Source: a virus. Taken from it: a stretch of 24,655 bases of DNA. The stretch lies in IMG/VR virus record IMGVR_UViG_3300008055_000366, positions 1 through 24,655 of that record; one strand, given 5' to 3'. The notes below the pieces were generated by a model. It saw nothing but the letters and a program-made list of their open reading frames with translations. It had not been told where the DNA came from and did not search any database. Shown piece by piece: positions 1 through 7,886 of the stretch (positions are counted from its first letter, which is position 1; each line of letters starts with the position of its first letter). A program made the position numbers and the translations under genes.

Positions 1-1
1 G

Positions 2-2461
2 ACTGAAAACGCTCCGGCTGGTGCGCCTGCACCCGTGGATGCCGCTCTCAATGTAGCTGACAAAGCTGCCTCTGGGTCGCCTTCCGAAGAACGTCCTGCT
101 GCCCCGAGCAGTGGTCTTCTCGGTAAGATTGCTAAGGTTGAAGGTACTGCTAAAAACCCGAAGTCTTCGGCTGTTGGTAAGTATCAGATCATCGACAGCA
201 CCTTCGTCAACTATTTCCGCAAGCTTCACCCTGAGGAAGCGCGTGGCATGTCTAAGAGTGAGATCCTTTCCCTGCGCAAGTCGCCAAGGGCGTCGTCGCT
301 TTACGAGGAAATGGGTCCTGCCATTACCGCAGACAACAAGTCTACGCTGCGTAACATGAAGCTTCCGGTAAACGATGCGAACGTCTACGCTATGCACTTC
401 CTTGGTCCGGTGTACGGTCCCAAGGTCATCACGGCAGATGCGGGTACTCCTGTTGAGCGCATTGTTCCGGCCAACTTTATTAGCAGCAATCCGAGCGTCC
501 TGAAGGGCAAAACTGCCGGTCAGGTTCGCAATTGGCTTGATCGCAAGATGCTCGCCACTGGCGGTGTTGCGGCTGAAGGCTATGAGCGTGGCGGTTACGC
601 AACGGGCGGTGGCGAAGGTCTACTTCTTGGCGATGTTCGCGCTATGGAAGATGCTGAAAGGGATGAGCAGGATCAAGACAAGGTCGAAGGCATTGTCGAT
701 AAGGCTACTCAAGTCGCAGACAAGGCTGTTGGCGAACCTGTAAACTTGCTTCCGCCTAACCTTTACAAAACTGAAACGCCAAGTGCACCTCAAGCTGCTC
801 CGGCTGCTCCCGCTGTTGAACCGGCGAAAGGTGTCGCACCTTCAGAAAAGAAGGAAAGCATTGTTCAGCGCGTTCTCCATCCAAAGGGGCGCACTGACTA
901 TCTTTTACCGCTTCTAACTGGCGTTGCGGGTATGATTGGTGCACCGACGCGCAGTCCGTTCCAAGCTCTTGCTTATGGCGTGGGTGCAGGCGCTATGGGC
1001 CTCCAGAAGCAGCGTGAGTTTGATCTCCAGCGGCAGATGGTCGGTGTCCGTAGCGGTGAAGCTGCTGCCAAGCTCATGGGCAACGCTCTCCAACTTTATC
1101 GCCCGAACCCTGATCCAGCGACCCGTGTTCAGTACCCTTGGGTCGATACTTCTAATCGCCTGATCACTGATGCTCAGCGCAATAGTGCTATTATGGGCGT
1201 TGTAGGCACGATGGGTGCGGTGAACCCGCAGTTCTCTAATGAAGCCTTCAAGCGTATCTTGACGCCAGAAGGCGGTTATGAGGGTGCTGCTGAGACTACG
1301 CCTACTGGTCTTGCTGCTCCGGGCGCTCCACCTGCGGCACCTGCTGCTCCAACAGCAACCCGTACTCCGGCTGCTCCTAAGAATATTCCAGCGGGCGTGG
1401 GTGCTCGTGTTGCAGCAGGCGTTTATCGCATTGCGCAACCCACTACACCATTGGATTATACCGGTCTTTCAGACATGGATAATCCAAACAAGTTGCGTGC
1501 TTTCTACCAAGAAAATGCAGGTAGCTCTGATCCGCGCATTGCTGAACGCGCCAAGGGCTATCTGGATCGCGCTAACAAGATTGATACGGGTGAAATCCCC
1601 GTCACATTTGCTGTCACCAATCCTGATGGGACCACGTCAATGCAGGCGTGGAACGGTTGGCAGCAACGCAAATCAGACATTCAAAATTATCAAACTCGAC
1701 GCGAGTCCGCCCTCGCTGCGGCAAGCAAAACGAATGAGTGGTCTGAAACCTTCTCGCAGAACCGCGACAGGGTGCTTAACGTCTTTCGAAAGCTGGCTGC
1801 GGCCAGTGCGGACGCCAATCTCAACCGTGGTGCTAACTACAAAGCCAACTTCATTGGTTATGTGGAAAGCATCCCGGGGCTTAACGAAATTGTTCCTGAA
1901 AGCTTCCGTCGCTTCCAAGCTGCTGCTGATGAAGGCGATAAGTATGCCGCTGCGCAGCAGGTCATCGTTGATATTGAGAGCAAGCTGACACGCGCTCCTG
2001 CCGCTGGCCTTCAGATGGCTCAGCGCATGGCTCCAGGCATCACGACGGCTCCGTCTGCGCGCTATAGCTACATTGTTGATAACGTGGCTAAGATCCTTCA
2101 GGATAACGACTTCAATACGTTCTGGAATAACAACAAGAGCAACATTGAAGACGTTTCCCGTGCCCGTCAGGACTGGTATAACCAGAACCCGCTGTCGAAG
2201 TACATGCGTCGCGCTATCGATCAGACCCCGTTCTCACAGGGTATGCCGCAAGCCGACCGCCTCAGGCTCATCTCTAAGAAGCGCCAACAAGCTCCGATCT
2301 ATCAGAACGGACAGCTTCAAACGAAAAATGGTAAGCCTGTAACTGGCGATGTGATCGTGTACTATCCGACGGAGTCGCAAAAAGCTTCGCTTCCGAACGG
2401 CACGTACTACGTCTCCAACGGTAAGCTGGTCATCAAGGGTGCAAGGAAGGCTGCTCAGTAA
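2..2461 (+). CDS. Internal virion protein with N-terminal transglycosylase-like domain (5' partial)
   Basis: The reading frame is open from base 2, so the true start lies upstream of the window; a GTG at 35 is the first possible start codon, but the Ala/Pro-rich residues before it continue the same composition. Residues about 28-150 (counting from base 35) look like a lysozyme or lytic transglycosylase fold: AKVEGT with a candidate catalytic Glu near 36, then a SSAVGKYQIIDSTF block typical of SLT/lysozyme-like domains. Such a domain in a long virion protein suggests peptidoglycan opening during DNA ejection, as in podovirus internal proteins. The rest is Ala/Pro-rich linkers and helical stretches of unknown role. 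A short LATGGVAA...GGYATGGG motif lies near 549-620. The TAA stop overlaps the next ATG (TAATG), so the two virion genes are coupled. The exact virion role is inferred. Confidence 0.75.
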   Translation, partial: TENAPAGAPAPVDAALNVADKAASGSPSEERPAAPSSGLLGKIAKVEGTAKNPKSSAVGKYQIIDSTFVNYFRKLHPEEARGMSKSEILSLRKSPRASSLYEEMGPAITADNKSTLRNMKLPVNDANVYAMHFLGPVYGPKVITADAGTPVERIVPANFISSNPSVLKGKTAGQVRNWLDRKMLATGGVAAEGYERGGYATGGGEGLLLGDVRAMEDAERDEQDQDKVEGIVDKATQVADKAVGEPVNLLPPNLYKTETPSAPQAAPAAPAVEPAKGVAPSEKKESIVQRVLHPKGRTDYLLPLLTGVAGMIGAPTRSPFQALAYGVGAGAMGLQKQREFDLQRQMVGVRSGEAAAKLMGNALQLYRPNPDPATRVQYPWVDTSNRLITDAQRNSAIMGVVGTMGAVNPQFSNEAFKRILTPEGGYEGAAETTPTGLAAPGAPPAAPAAPTATRTPAAPKNIPAGVGARVAAGVYRIAQPTTPLDYTGLSDMDNPNKLRAFYQENAGSSDPRIAERAKGYLDRANKIDTGEIPVTFAVTNPDGTTSMQAWNGWQQRKSDIQNYQTRRESALAAASKTNEWSETFSQNRDRVLNVFRKLAAASADANLNRGANYKANFIGYVESIPGLNEIVPESFRRFQAAADEGDKYAAAQQVIVDIESKLTRAPAAGLQMAQRMAPGITTAPSARYSYIVDNVAKILQDNDFNTFWNNNKSNIEDVSRARQDWYNQNPLSKYMRRAIDQTPFSQGMPQADRLRLISKKRQQAPIYQNGQLQTKNGKPVTGDVIVYYPTESQKASLPNGTYYVSNGKLVIKGARKAAQ

Positions 2462-5037
2462 TGGCAAATCCCCCTCAGCAAAAAGGTCTTGCTCCCAAAC
2501 CTAAGGCTCCGGCCCCAGCGACGCGTCTTGAGTATCCCAAGACCGACTGGGCAAATATGGGTTGGGGCGAGGTTGGTTCGCGAGCCCTTAAAAACATGCC
2601 TTCCAGCGCTTGGACGGCTATTAAAGGTCTCAATCCGGTAAATATTCTTACCGGCACTGGAGGATTGATAGTTGGCGCTTTGCGTAAAGCCGGAATGCGC
2701 GATGATCCAAACCGCGATCCAGCGGTCATTGCTGCGCGCAAGGGCGGAGATGCTTGGAGCAAATATTACCAGTCATTTGGTCCTAAGACTATGTCTGCTG
2801 ATAAATATCGCCAGCAAGTTCTTACTCAGGTTCAAAATCGAATTCGCGCCGGTCAAGAGTCTGAAAAGATGTTTGTGGACATGTATAACATGTACGGTAA
2901 GCGGTATGGTAGCATGGCTGGCTTCAAGGAAGCTCTTGCCACTGATCCTATTTCCGTAATCATGGACTTTAATACCGCTACACGGGCTGGTGGAGCAGGG
3001 TTGCGTTTGGGTGCCAAAGGCTCTGGAATGGGCGCTAAAGTCGCAGCCGGGGCTGAGAAATATGTAACTGCCCCGTTATCCAAAGCGACTGATCCTTTTA
3101 ACATTGCAATTACCGGGACCAAGGCTGCTGCAAAGCTGGCCGGTAAGGGTGTTGGTCTCGTTAAAAAGGTTCCCGAAAGCAGGATTTTTGCTAACGGGCA
3201 GTTCACGCCTGCTGCTCAAGCAGCGCTTAAAGGCGCGTTCCCCAATCTAACCAAGGCTGACTTGAGCAATCCGACTTTGCAGCGCGCTATGATTGAGACC
3301 ATGTCATCGCGTGGCATCACTCCGGCTGCTGCTCGTCAGGCGCTTGCTACGCATCATAACATCACGATCCCAACCAGTCGTTTGACCGGTAAGGCCCCAC
3401 GTCGTGCGCCTACTGCTCAGCAGACAAAGCAAGTTACGAAGGAAGCGCAAACTGGCATTCAAGGTGCTGTGGCGCAGAACTTCCCACACAAGAACGAAGA
3501 CATTGGTATTCGTCTTAAGGAAGCCGAAACTAACGCCCGTGATGTTGTCGATCAGCAATATACGGCTGCGCGTCAAATCGCTGGCGAGTTTGATCCTGGT
3601 GCTGCCAAGATCATTGAGGACAACATCAACGCTGCAATTCAGCAAGCTTATCCTCAGTATAAAAGCGCTAATTTGCCAGCAAACACCTTCCCGCAGGGCA
3701 TGGAAGTCATCGATGACTTCCGCACCAATCTGCCCAAGGAAGCTGGTGAGCATGGTCTTACCATGGGGCTATTGGACGATAAGCGTCACGGTATCCTTAA
3801 GCGCTATCGCGGTGACGGTGCTGCGGCGGGTCGTGACCGGCACCTGCTTGGCGTCATTCAAGACGGCTTCGATAAGGGCATTGAAGCGGCCATTCAGCAG
3901 GGCATGTTTAAGGGCGATAGCGCCGATCTTTTGAAGACTTGGGGTCAGGCTCGTGCAAGCAATGCGGCTTACCGCAATAACTTCAGCGGCACGGATCGCT
4001 TTGGCAACCCGGATCTTGTTAGCCAAGCACTCGCTATGGCCGATAAGGGTAATTTTGATAAGGCTGGGAACTTCCTGATCAATGGGATGTTTGATCCCCA
4101 GACTGGCGCGATGATCCCTGATGCCCCTCGCGTTTGGGAGCAGATCCACGCGGTCGATCCAACCCTTGGCGCAACTGTCGATAGCGGTGTGCGCCGGATG
4201 GTTGCCGATCAGGTGGCGACCGGTAAAATTGACGTGCCTACAGCCAATACGACCATGTCGGCCTTTTCAGCCAACGGCAAGTCGGCCTTTACGCCTGAGC
4301 AACAGGCGACAGTTCGCCAAGTTGGTGAGCTTAAGGGAACTCTGGACACCACTCCTTCGGGCAAGGAAAGCCCGACGTTGGATACTGCTAAACGCATGGC
4401 GGGTTCGGCTGGGACAGGTGCGATAGTTGGTTACGGTCTAAGCGGCGCCACTGGTCTACCTCCGCAAGTAACTGCACCTACTGTAGGCGCGATACAGGCT
4501 GTGGGCCGTGAAGCTTATGACATCGCTCGCGGTCCTAGCGTTGAACTGAGCGGTGTTGTTCCGGCCCAGCGTGCTCGCCCATATGAAGCAGCTATTCCAG
4601 CTAAGACGCCTCTTGGTGTCGAAGTTCCTGCGCAGGTCGGTGTACGCGAGGAACAGTCTCAGGAAGAGGCCAAGCGTCAATCTGTTGCTGCTCAGAATGT
4701 AGGTCCCACGACGCAGATTGCGCCTCCAGGGCAGCCTACAGGAGACGTGGAAGAAACCATGTCTTTTGAGCAACCTGTGGCCGCCCAGCCTGCTGGAATT
4801 GATGAGAATGATCTTGTCATCGGTGACATTGGTAAGCCGCAACGCGCCACTGGCGGTCGTGTTGCTTACGCTACTGGCGGTAAAATTAAGAAGGCTGGGC
4901 ATGACCACCTTGTTCAACGTCTTATGAACAAAGCCAAACATGCAAAAAGACAGACTGATAGTACCACAAAGCCGCTGCTAAATGTTGATGATGCTGCTAT
5001 TGTCCGGGCCTTGTCAGTTGCCCAACGTGGGGTTTGA
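2461..5037 (+). CDS. Large phage structural protein, probably internal virion protein
   Basis: This 858-residue protein starts at an ATG overlapping the upstream TAA by one base. I see no catalytic motif. The N-terminal third is basic and mixed helical, the middle is long and Gln/Ala-rich, and positions about 640-770 are Gly/Pro/Ala-rich and probably flexible. The last 64 residues (795-858) form a distinct module: RATGGRVAYATGGK, then a Lys/His-rich helix (HDHLVQRLMNKAKHAK), then TKPLLNVDDAAIVRAL. I recall similar tails at the ends of virion proteins in phages and prophages of alphaproteobacteria, but have not checked this. Size, position between a transglycosylase-bearing virion protein and tail-fibre genes, and lack of a signal peptide fit an ejection or tail-associated structural protein. 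The function is inferred from context only. Confidence 0.65.
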   Translation: MANPPQQKGLAPKPKAPAPATRLEYPKTDWANMGWGEVGSRALKNMPSSAWTAIKGLNPVNILTGTGGLIVGALRKAGMRDDPNRDPAVIAARKGGDAWSKYYQSFGPKTMSADKYRQQVLTQVQNRIRAGQESEKMFVDMYNMYGKRYGSMAGFKEALATDPISVIMDFNTATRAGGAGLRLGAKGSGMGAKVAAGAEKYVTAPLSKATDPFNIAITGTKAAAKLAGKGVGLVKKVPESRIFANGQFTPAAQAALKGAFPNLTKADLSNPTLQRAMIETMSSRGITPAAARQALATHHNITIPTSRLTGKAPRRAPTAQQTKQVTKEAQTGIQGAVAQNFPHKNEDIGIRLKEAETNARDVVDQQYTAARQIAGEFDPGAAKIIEDNINAAIQQAYPQYKSANLPANTFPQGMEVIDDFRTNLPKEAGEHGLTMGLLDDKRHGILKRYRGDGAAAGRDRHLLGVIQDGFDKGIEAAIQQGMFKGDSADLLKTWGQARASNAAYRNNFSGTDRFGNPDLVSQALAMADKGNFDKAGNFLINGMFDPQTGAMIPDAPRVWEQIHAVDPTLGATVDSGVRRMVADQVATGKIDVPTANTTMSAFSANGKSAFTPEQQATVRQVGELKGTLDTTPSGKESPTLDTAKRMAGSAGTGAIVGYGLSGATGLPPQVTAPTVGAIQAVGREAYDIARGPSVELSGVVPAQRARPYEAAIPAKTPLGVEVPAQVGVREEQSQEEAKRQSVAAQNVGPTTQIAPPGQPTGDVEETMSFEQPVAAQPAGIDENDLVIGDIGKPQRATGGRVAYATGGKIKKAGHDHLVQRLMNKAKHAKRQTDSTTKPLLNVDDAAIVRALSVAQRGV

Positions 5038-5047
5038 GGAGGTTTGA

Positions 5048-5917
5048 ATGACCAGTTCGTATACGACTAATAAGAACCTCGAAAAGCCCGCAAACGGCGA
5101 TTACGTTAATACGTGGTCGAGCCCGGTTAATAACGACTGGGACGCGATTGACGCTGCCTTTGGCGGCACAACGGCAATCAATGCTGTTGGCGCGTCAGGC
5201 ACGGTTGTGCTCACATCTACCCAGTATCGTCCTCCAAACCTGAGCATTACGGGGGCACTCACAGCCAACGTCAATTATCAGATCCCCGCAGGTGTAGGTG
5301 GTATCTGGTCCGTCTATAACGGCACTAGCGGCTCGTTTACGATCACCATTTCGTCGGGCGGCGCTGGTACTAGCCAGCTTGTGACACAAGGTACGCGCTT
5401 GATGGTCGTCAGCGATGGCACCAATATCTCTATCGCAGACACCACTTTGAATGCTGCAAATGCTAACACGTTCACTGGCAAGCAAACCTTTGCAGGCACG
5501 ACTACTAACTTGGCTGAGGTCCTTACCAACGCTGCTGAAGTCATCACCACTTCAGCAACGGCGGCCACAGGGACTGTCAATTACGACATCACCACCCAGT
5601 CGGTGCTCTATTACACGAATAACGCTTCAGGTAACTGGACGGTCAATCTCAGAGCCAACGGGTCGAATACCCTCGCCAGCGTTCTCAGCACTGGCCAGTG
5701 CCTAACTGTCGCTTTTCTAGCCAAGCAGGGTTCCCCTGCATATTATAACAGCGCTGTTCAGGTAGATGGGACTACGACAGGTGTTACAACGCTATGGCAA
5801 GGCGGTGTGGCTCCCGTTTCTGGCAATATTAACGGTGTTGACGTGTACACTTACACCGTCATTAAAACGGGTAGCTCGACTTACACCGTGTTAGCCACAA
5901 GAAACCAGTTTGCCTAA
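5048..5917 (+). CDS. Tail-fibre-like structural protein
   Basis: A 289-residue protein preceded by a perfect ribosome-binding site (AGGAGG at 5037-5042, five bases before ATG). The N-terminus (SSYTTNKNLEKPANGDYVNTW followed by NNDWDAIDAAFGG) is typical of phage tail or baseplate-fibre proteins. The body is Thr/Gly/Asn/Ser-rich with alternating hydrophobic residues, which suggests beta-structure, and the C-terminus repeats a YTYTVIKTGSSTYTVLA pattern seen in fibre tips. There is no signal peptide or membrane segment. It sits 10 bases after the large virion protein and 10 before another fibre-like gene, so it is probably part of the host-recognition apparatus. The N-terminal part is the likely virion attachment region. 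Whether it is a fibre, a spike or an adaptor cannot be told from the sequence. Confidence 0.7.
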   Translation: MTSSYTTNKNLEKPANGDYVNTWSSPVNNDWDAIDAAFGGTTAINAVGASGTVVLTSTQYRPPNLSITGALTANVNYQIPAGVGGIWSVYNGTSGSFTITISSGGAGTSQLVTQGTRLMVVSDGTNISIADTTLNAANANTFTGKQTFAGTTTNLAEVLTNAAEVITTSATAATGTVNYDITTQSVLYYTNNASGNWTVNLRANGSNTLASVLSTGQCLTVAFLAKQGSPAYYNSAVQVDGTTTGVTTLWQGGVAPVSGNINGVDVYTYTVIKTGSSTYTVLATRNQFA

Positions 5918-5927
5918 GGGTTAGACG

Positions 5928-6620
5928 ATGCCGTCTCTTATCACGCTAGGAGCCGTTAGCGGGCGCGGATTTGGGATTACAAACCCAGTCCTTCCGCCTG
6001 TTTTGACGACGACAACGTTTACGTCGAGCGGTAACTGGGTCGCGCCTTTGTCTGTCGCAAATGTCGCAAGCATTTATGGATATGGGCAGAACGGAAGTCC
6101 CGCCCCTACTTCGCTCAATACACAATATTGGACTTTTGACTGGCCCGCAGCACGATCTAATCCTCCATACGCTCAATGGGGTGATCTTTACGGCGCAGCT
6201 ACTTCGGCTCGAGCCGCAATAGCGGCTACTATTGGCGGTTCGGGTCCATCCAGTGTCCTCACTTCATTACGTTATTACATTGGCACGGGAAGCACTTGGG
6301 ATCCAGCCGATGAAAATTATTCAGATCTTTCTGGATACACTGTAACTGGAGTTGATGCGGTTGGGGTGGGCAATGGATCACCTCAGACAAGCGGTAACAT
6401 TATATATCCACCCGGATATAATTCTTGGGTTTTTACGATTTATTTAACCGCTCCCGGCTTCCTCGGTGCGTCTTCTACTGCCCTTGGAAAGACTTTCCCC
6501 GGTGGCAACGGGGGCCCACCCTCTACAACGACGTTTAGCAATGTCGCGGTTACTCCGGGCGTAAGTTATCCGATCTCGGTTGCCCCTGGGGGCTCAGTAA
6601 CTTTGCAATACTACGTGTGA
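5928..6620 (+). CDS. Putative tail-fibre or receptor-binding protein
   Basis: A 230-residue protein starting at ATG 5928 after a weak AAGGG site. The N-terminus (MPSLITLGAVSGRGFG) and the following TTTFTSSGNWVAP block resemble the short, aromatic and glycine-rich tail-tip proteins common after fibre genes in phages of Gram-negative bacteria. In those, the SSGNWVAP segment opens a Gly-rich domain. Here the C-terminal half is Gly/Pro/Ser/Thr-rich and ends in VTPGVSYPISVAPGGSVTLQYYV, a pattern found in such fibre domains. It follows the preceding fibre-like gene by 10 bases and is probably co-translated with it. No enzyme motif is visible. Receptor binding is an inference from composition and place in the gene order. 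Confidence 0.6.
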   Translation: MPSLITLGAVSGRGFGITNPVLPPVLTTTTFTSSGNWVAPLSVANVASIYGYGQNGSPAPTSLNTQYWTFDWPAARSNPPYAQWGDLYGAATSARAAIAATIGGSGPSSVLTSLRYYIGTGSTWDPADENYSDLSGYTVTGVDAVGVGNGSPQTSGNIIYPPGYNSWVFTIYLTAPGFLGASSTALGKTFPGGNGGPPSTTTFSNVAVTPGVSYPISVAPGGSVTLQYYV

Positions 6621-6628
6621 GGCAACGC

Positions 6629-6787
6629 ATGGCCACTGCAAAAGAAATTGACGCCCGTTTGAACACCCATGAAGCGGTCTGTGCTGAGCGTTGGAAAGAG
6701 ACGATCATCCGCATTAAGCGACTGGAAGCGATCCTCATAGCTTGCGCTGGTGGCGTAATTGCTATGCTTGTCAACCATTTGGCCTAG
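6629..6787 (+). CDS. Small C-terminal-anchored membrane protein, XhlA-like
   Basis: A 52-residue gene read directly from the sequence. ATG at 6629 lies eight bases after the previous stop, and TAG is at 6785-6787. The protein begins MATAKEIDARLNTHEAVCAERW, an amphipathic helix, followed by a basic stretch (IIRIKRLEA) and one hydrophobic segment at about residues 34-51. This helix-plus-one-membrane-segment plan, and the EARLNTHE.VCAERW-like start, resemble the small haemolysin XhlA-type or holin-accessory proteins of many phages. It sits between the fibre genes and the secreted-protein pair, some way before the endolysin, so a lysis role is plausible but not shown. Another possibility is a virion-associated membrane peptide. 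Confidence 0.6.
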   Translation: MATAKEIDARLNTHEAVCAERWKETIIRIKRLEAILIACAGGVIAMLVNHLA

Positions 6788-6791
6788 CACC

Positions 6792-7886
6792 ATGGTCAAT
6801 AAGCGCTACCTCGCCCTTGTCGCGGTAGGTTGGTCTAGTATCGTGCTCGCCCAGAGCACGAACTACGTCTACGACACGACGACCACCAGCACTGCGACGA
6901 ACACGAACGTCAACACCAATACGTCCACCAGCACGGCGACATCGACAAACACGAACAACAACGTGAACACGTCCACCAGCGTGAACACGAACAACAACAT
7001 TCAGTCTGGCACCGCGACGAACATCAACCAGAACACGATTACGTCAACCAACACCAACAACAATGTGAACTCATCGACCAGCACCGCAACCAGCAGCAAT
7101 ACGAACTATAACGTGCAGTCTGGTACGGCCACCAACATCAATCAGAACACGTCCACGAACACAAACATCAACACGGACGTTTCGACCAGCACGGTCAATC
7201 AGACGGTGAACAGCACGTCGGCCAGCACGATCAACAGCACGAACTTGAACACCAACCGGAACGTGAACGACAGCACGTCTACATCAACGAACATCAACAC
7301 GAACCGGAACTTCAACGACAGCGTGGCGACCAGCACTTCAACGAACCTGAACACGAACGTATCGACCAGCGATAGCACCTCGACGAATATCAACACTAAC
7401 GTCAACCAAAGCACATCCACTGCGGTCAATACCAACGTCAATCAGAATACGTCTGAAAGCACAAGCACGAGCACCAACGTAAACCAGAACACGAACGTCT
7501 CTGACAGCAAGTCGGTGAGCGTGTCGGACAGCACCCAGAGCGTGACGCAGAAAATCACCTCTCCGCCGCCTTCAGCCATCGCACCAAGCATGATGAGCTA
7601 TAGCCAAGACCTCTGCACCACAGGCGTCTCTGGCGCTGTGCAGACGCAGATCCTTGGCATCTCTGGGGGCAAGACTATCCGCGACAAGAACTGCGAAGCC
7701 CTGAAGTTATCCAAGACGCTTTACGATATGGGTATGCGGGTGGCTGCGGTGTCGTTGCTCTGTCAGGACAGCCGCGTATTCGACGCCATGCGGATGGCAG
7801 GGACGCCGTGTCCGTTTGAGGGTAAGATCGGCAAGGAGGCTTCAGCGGCATGGGAAGAAAAGTCCAAGTCCTCCTCGCGGCGCTGA
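6792..7886 (+). CDS. Secreted Asn/Thr/Ser-repeat protein with a four-cysteine C-terminal domain
   Basis: The start at 6792 is chosen because it gives a clean signal peptide (MVNKRYLALVAVGWSSIVLA, cleavage near residue 20); the frame is open further upstream but adds only unlikely residues. Residues about 29-250 are almost entirely Asn, Thr and Ser with Val/Ile every few positions, often alternating (TNTNVNTNTSTS). Two longer near-repeats, about 51-84 and 85-122, each end in QSGTATNINQNT. Alternating polar residues of this kind suggest a beta-rich fibre or amyloid-like solenoid. Residues about 256-345 form a compact domain with Cys at 275, 301, 324 and 340, and GISGGKT and LCQDSRVFDAM motifs; I recall this domain in phages of alphaproteobacteria without a known role. 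It overlaps the next gene by 37 bases. Its function is unknown; surface display or adhesion is only a guess. Confidence 0.65.
   Translation: MVNKRYLALVAVGWSSIVLAQSTNYVYDTTTTSTATNTNVNTNTSTSTATSTNTNNNVNTSTSVNTNNNIQSGTATNINQNTITSTNTNNNVNSSTSTATSSNTNYNVQSGTATNINQNTSTNTNINTDVSTSTVNQTVNSTSASTINSTNLNTNRNVNDSTSTSTNINTNRNFNDSVATSTSTNLNTNVSTSDSTSTNINTNVNQSTSTAVNTNVNQNTSESTSTSTNVNQNTNVSDSKSVSVSDSTQSVTQKITSPPPSAIAPSMMSYSQDLCTTGVSGAVQTQILGISGGKTIRDKNCEALKLSKTLYDMGMRVAAVSLLCQDSRVFDAMRMAGTPCPFEGKIGKEASAAWEEKSKSSSRR
6876..7550 (+). repeat. Degenerate tandem repeat encoding Asn/Thr/Ser-rich tract
   Basis: This stretch is built from short AAC/ACG/AGC-type codon units. Its clearest long-period copies encode QSGTATNINQNT, near 7002-7037 and 7116-7151. 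The copies differ at third positions (for example GCGACG against GCCACC) while the protein sequence is kept, so the repeat is maintained at the protein level rather than being a recent DNA expansion. Confidence 0.7.

Noticed and set aside
914-1438. A 174-residue minus-strand open frame in the first virion gene
   Set aside because: It is antisense to a well-formed structural gene and has a Ser/Arg/Thr-rich, motif-free sequence.
1278-1988. A 236-residue open frame in another frame of the first virion gene
   Set aside because: It is rich in Leu/Arg/Ser as expected from frame-shifted Ala/Pro-rich coding sequence, with no own start signal.
6876-7550. Possible CRISPR-like repeat array
   Set aside because: The repeats are short, degenerate, coding and without unique spacers of fixed length; they belong to the Asn/Thr/Ser-rich protein.
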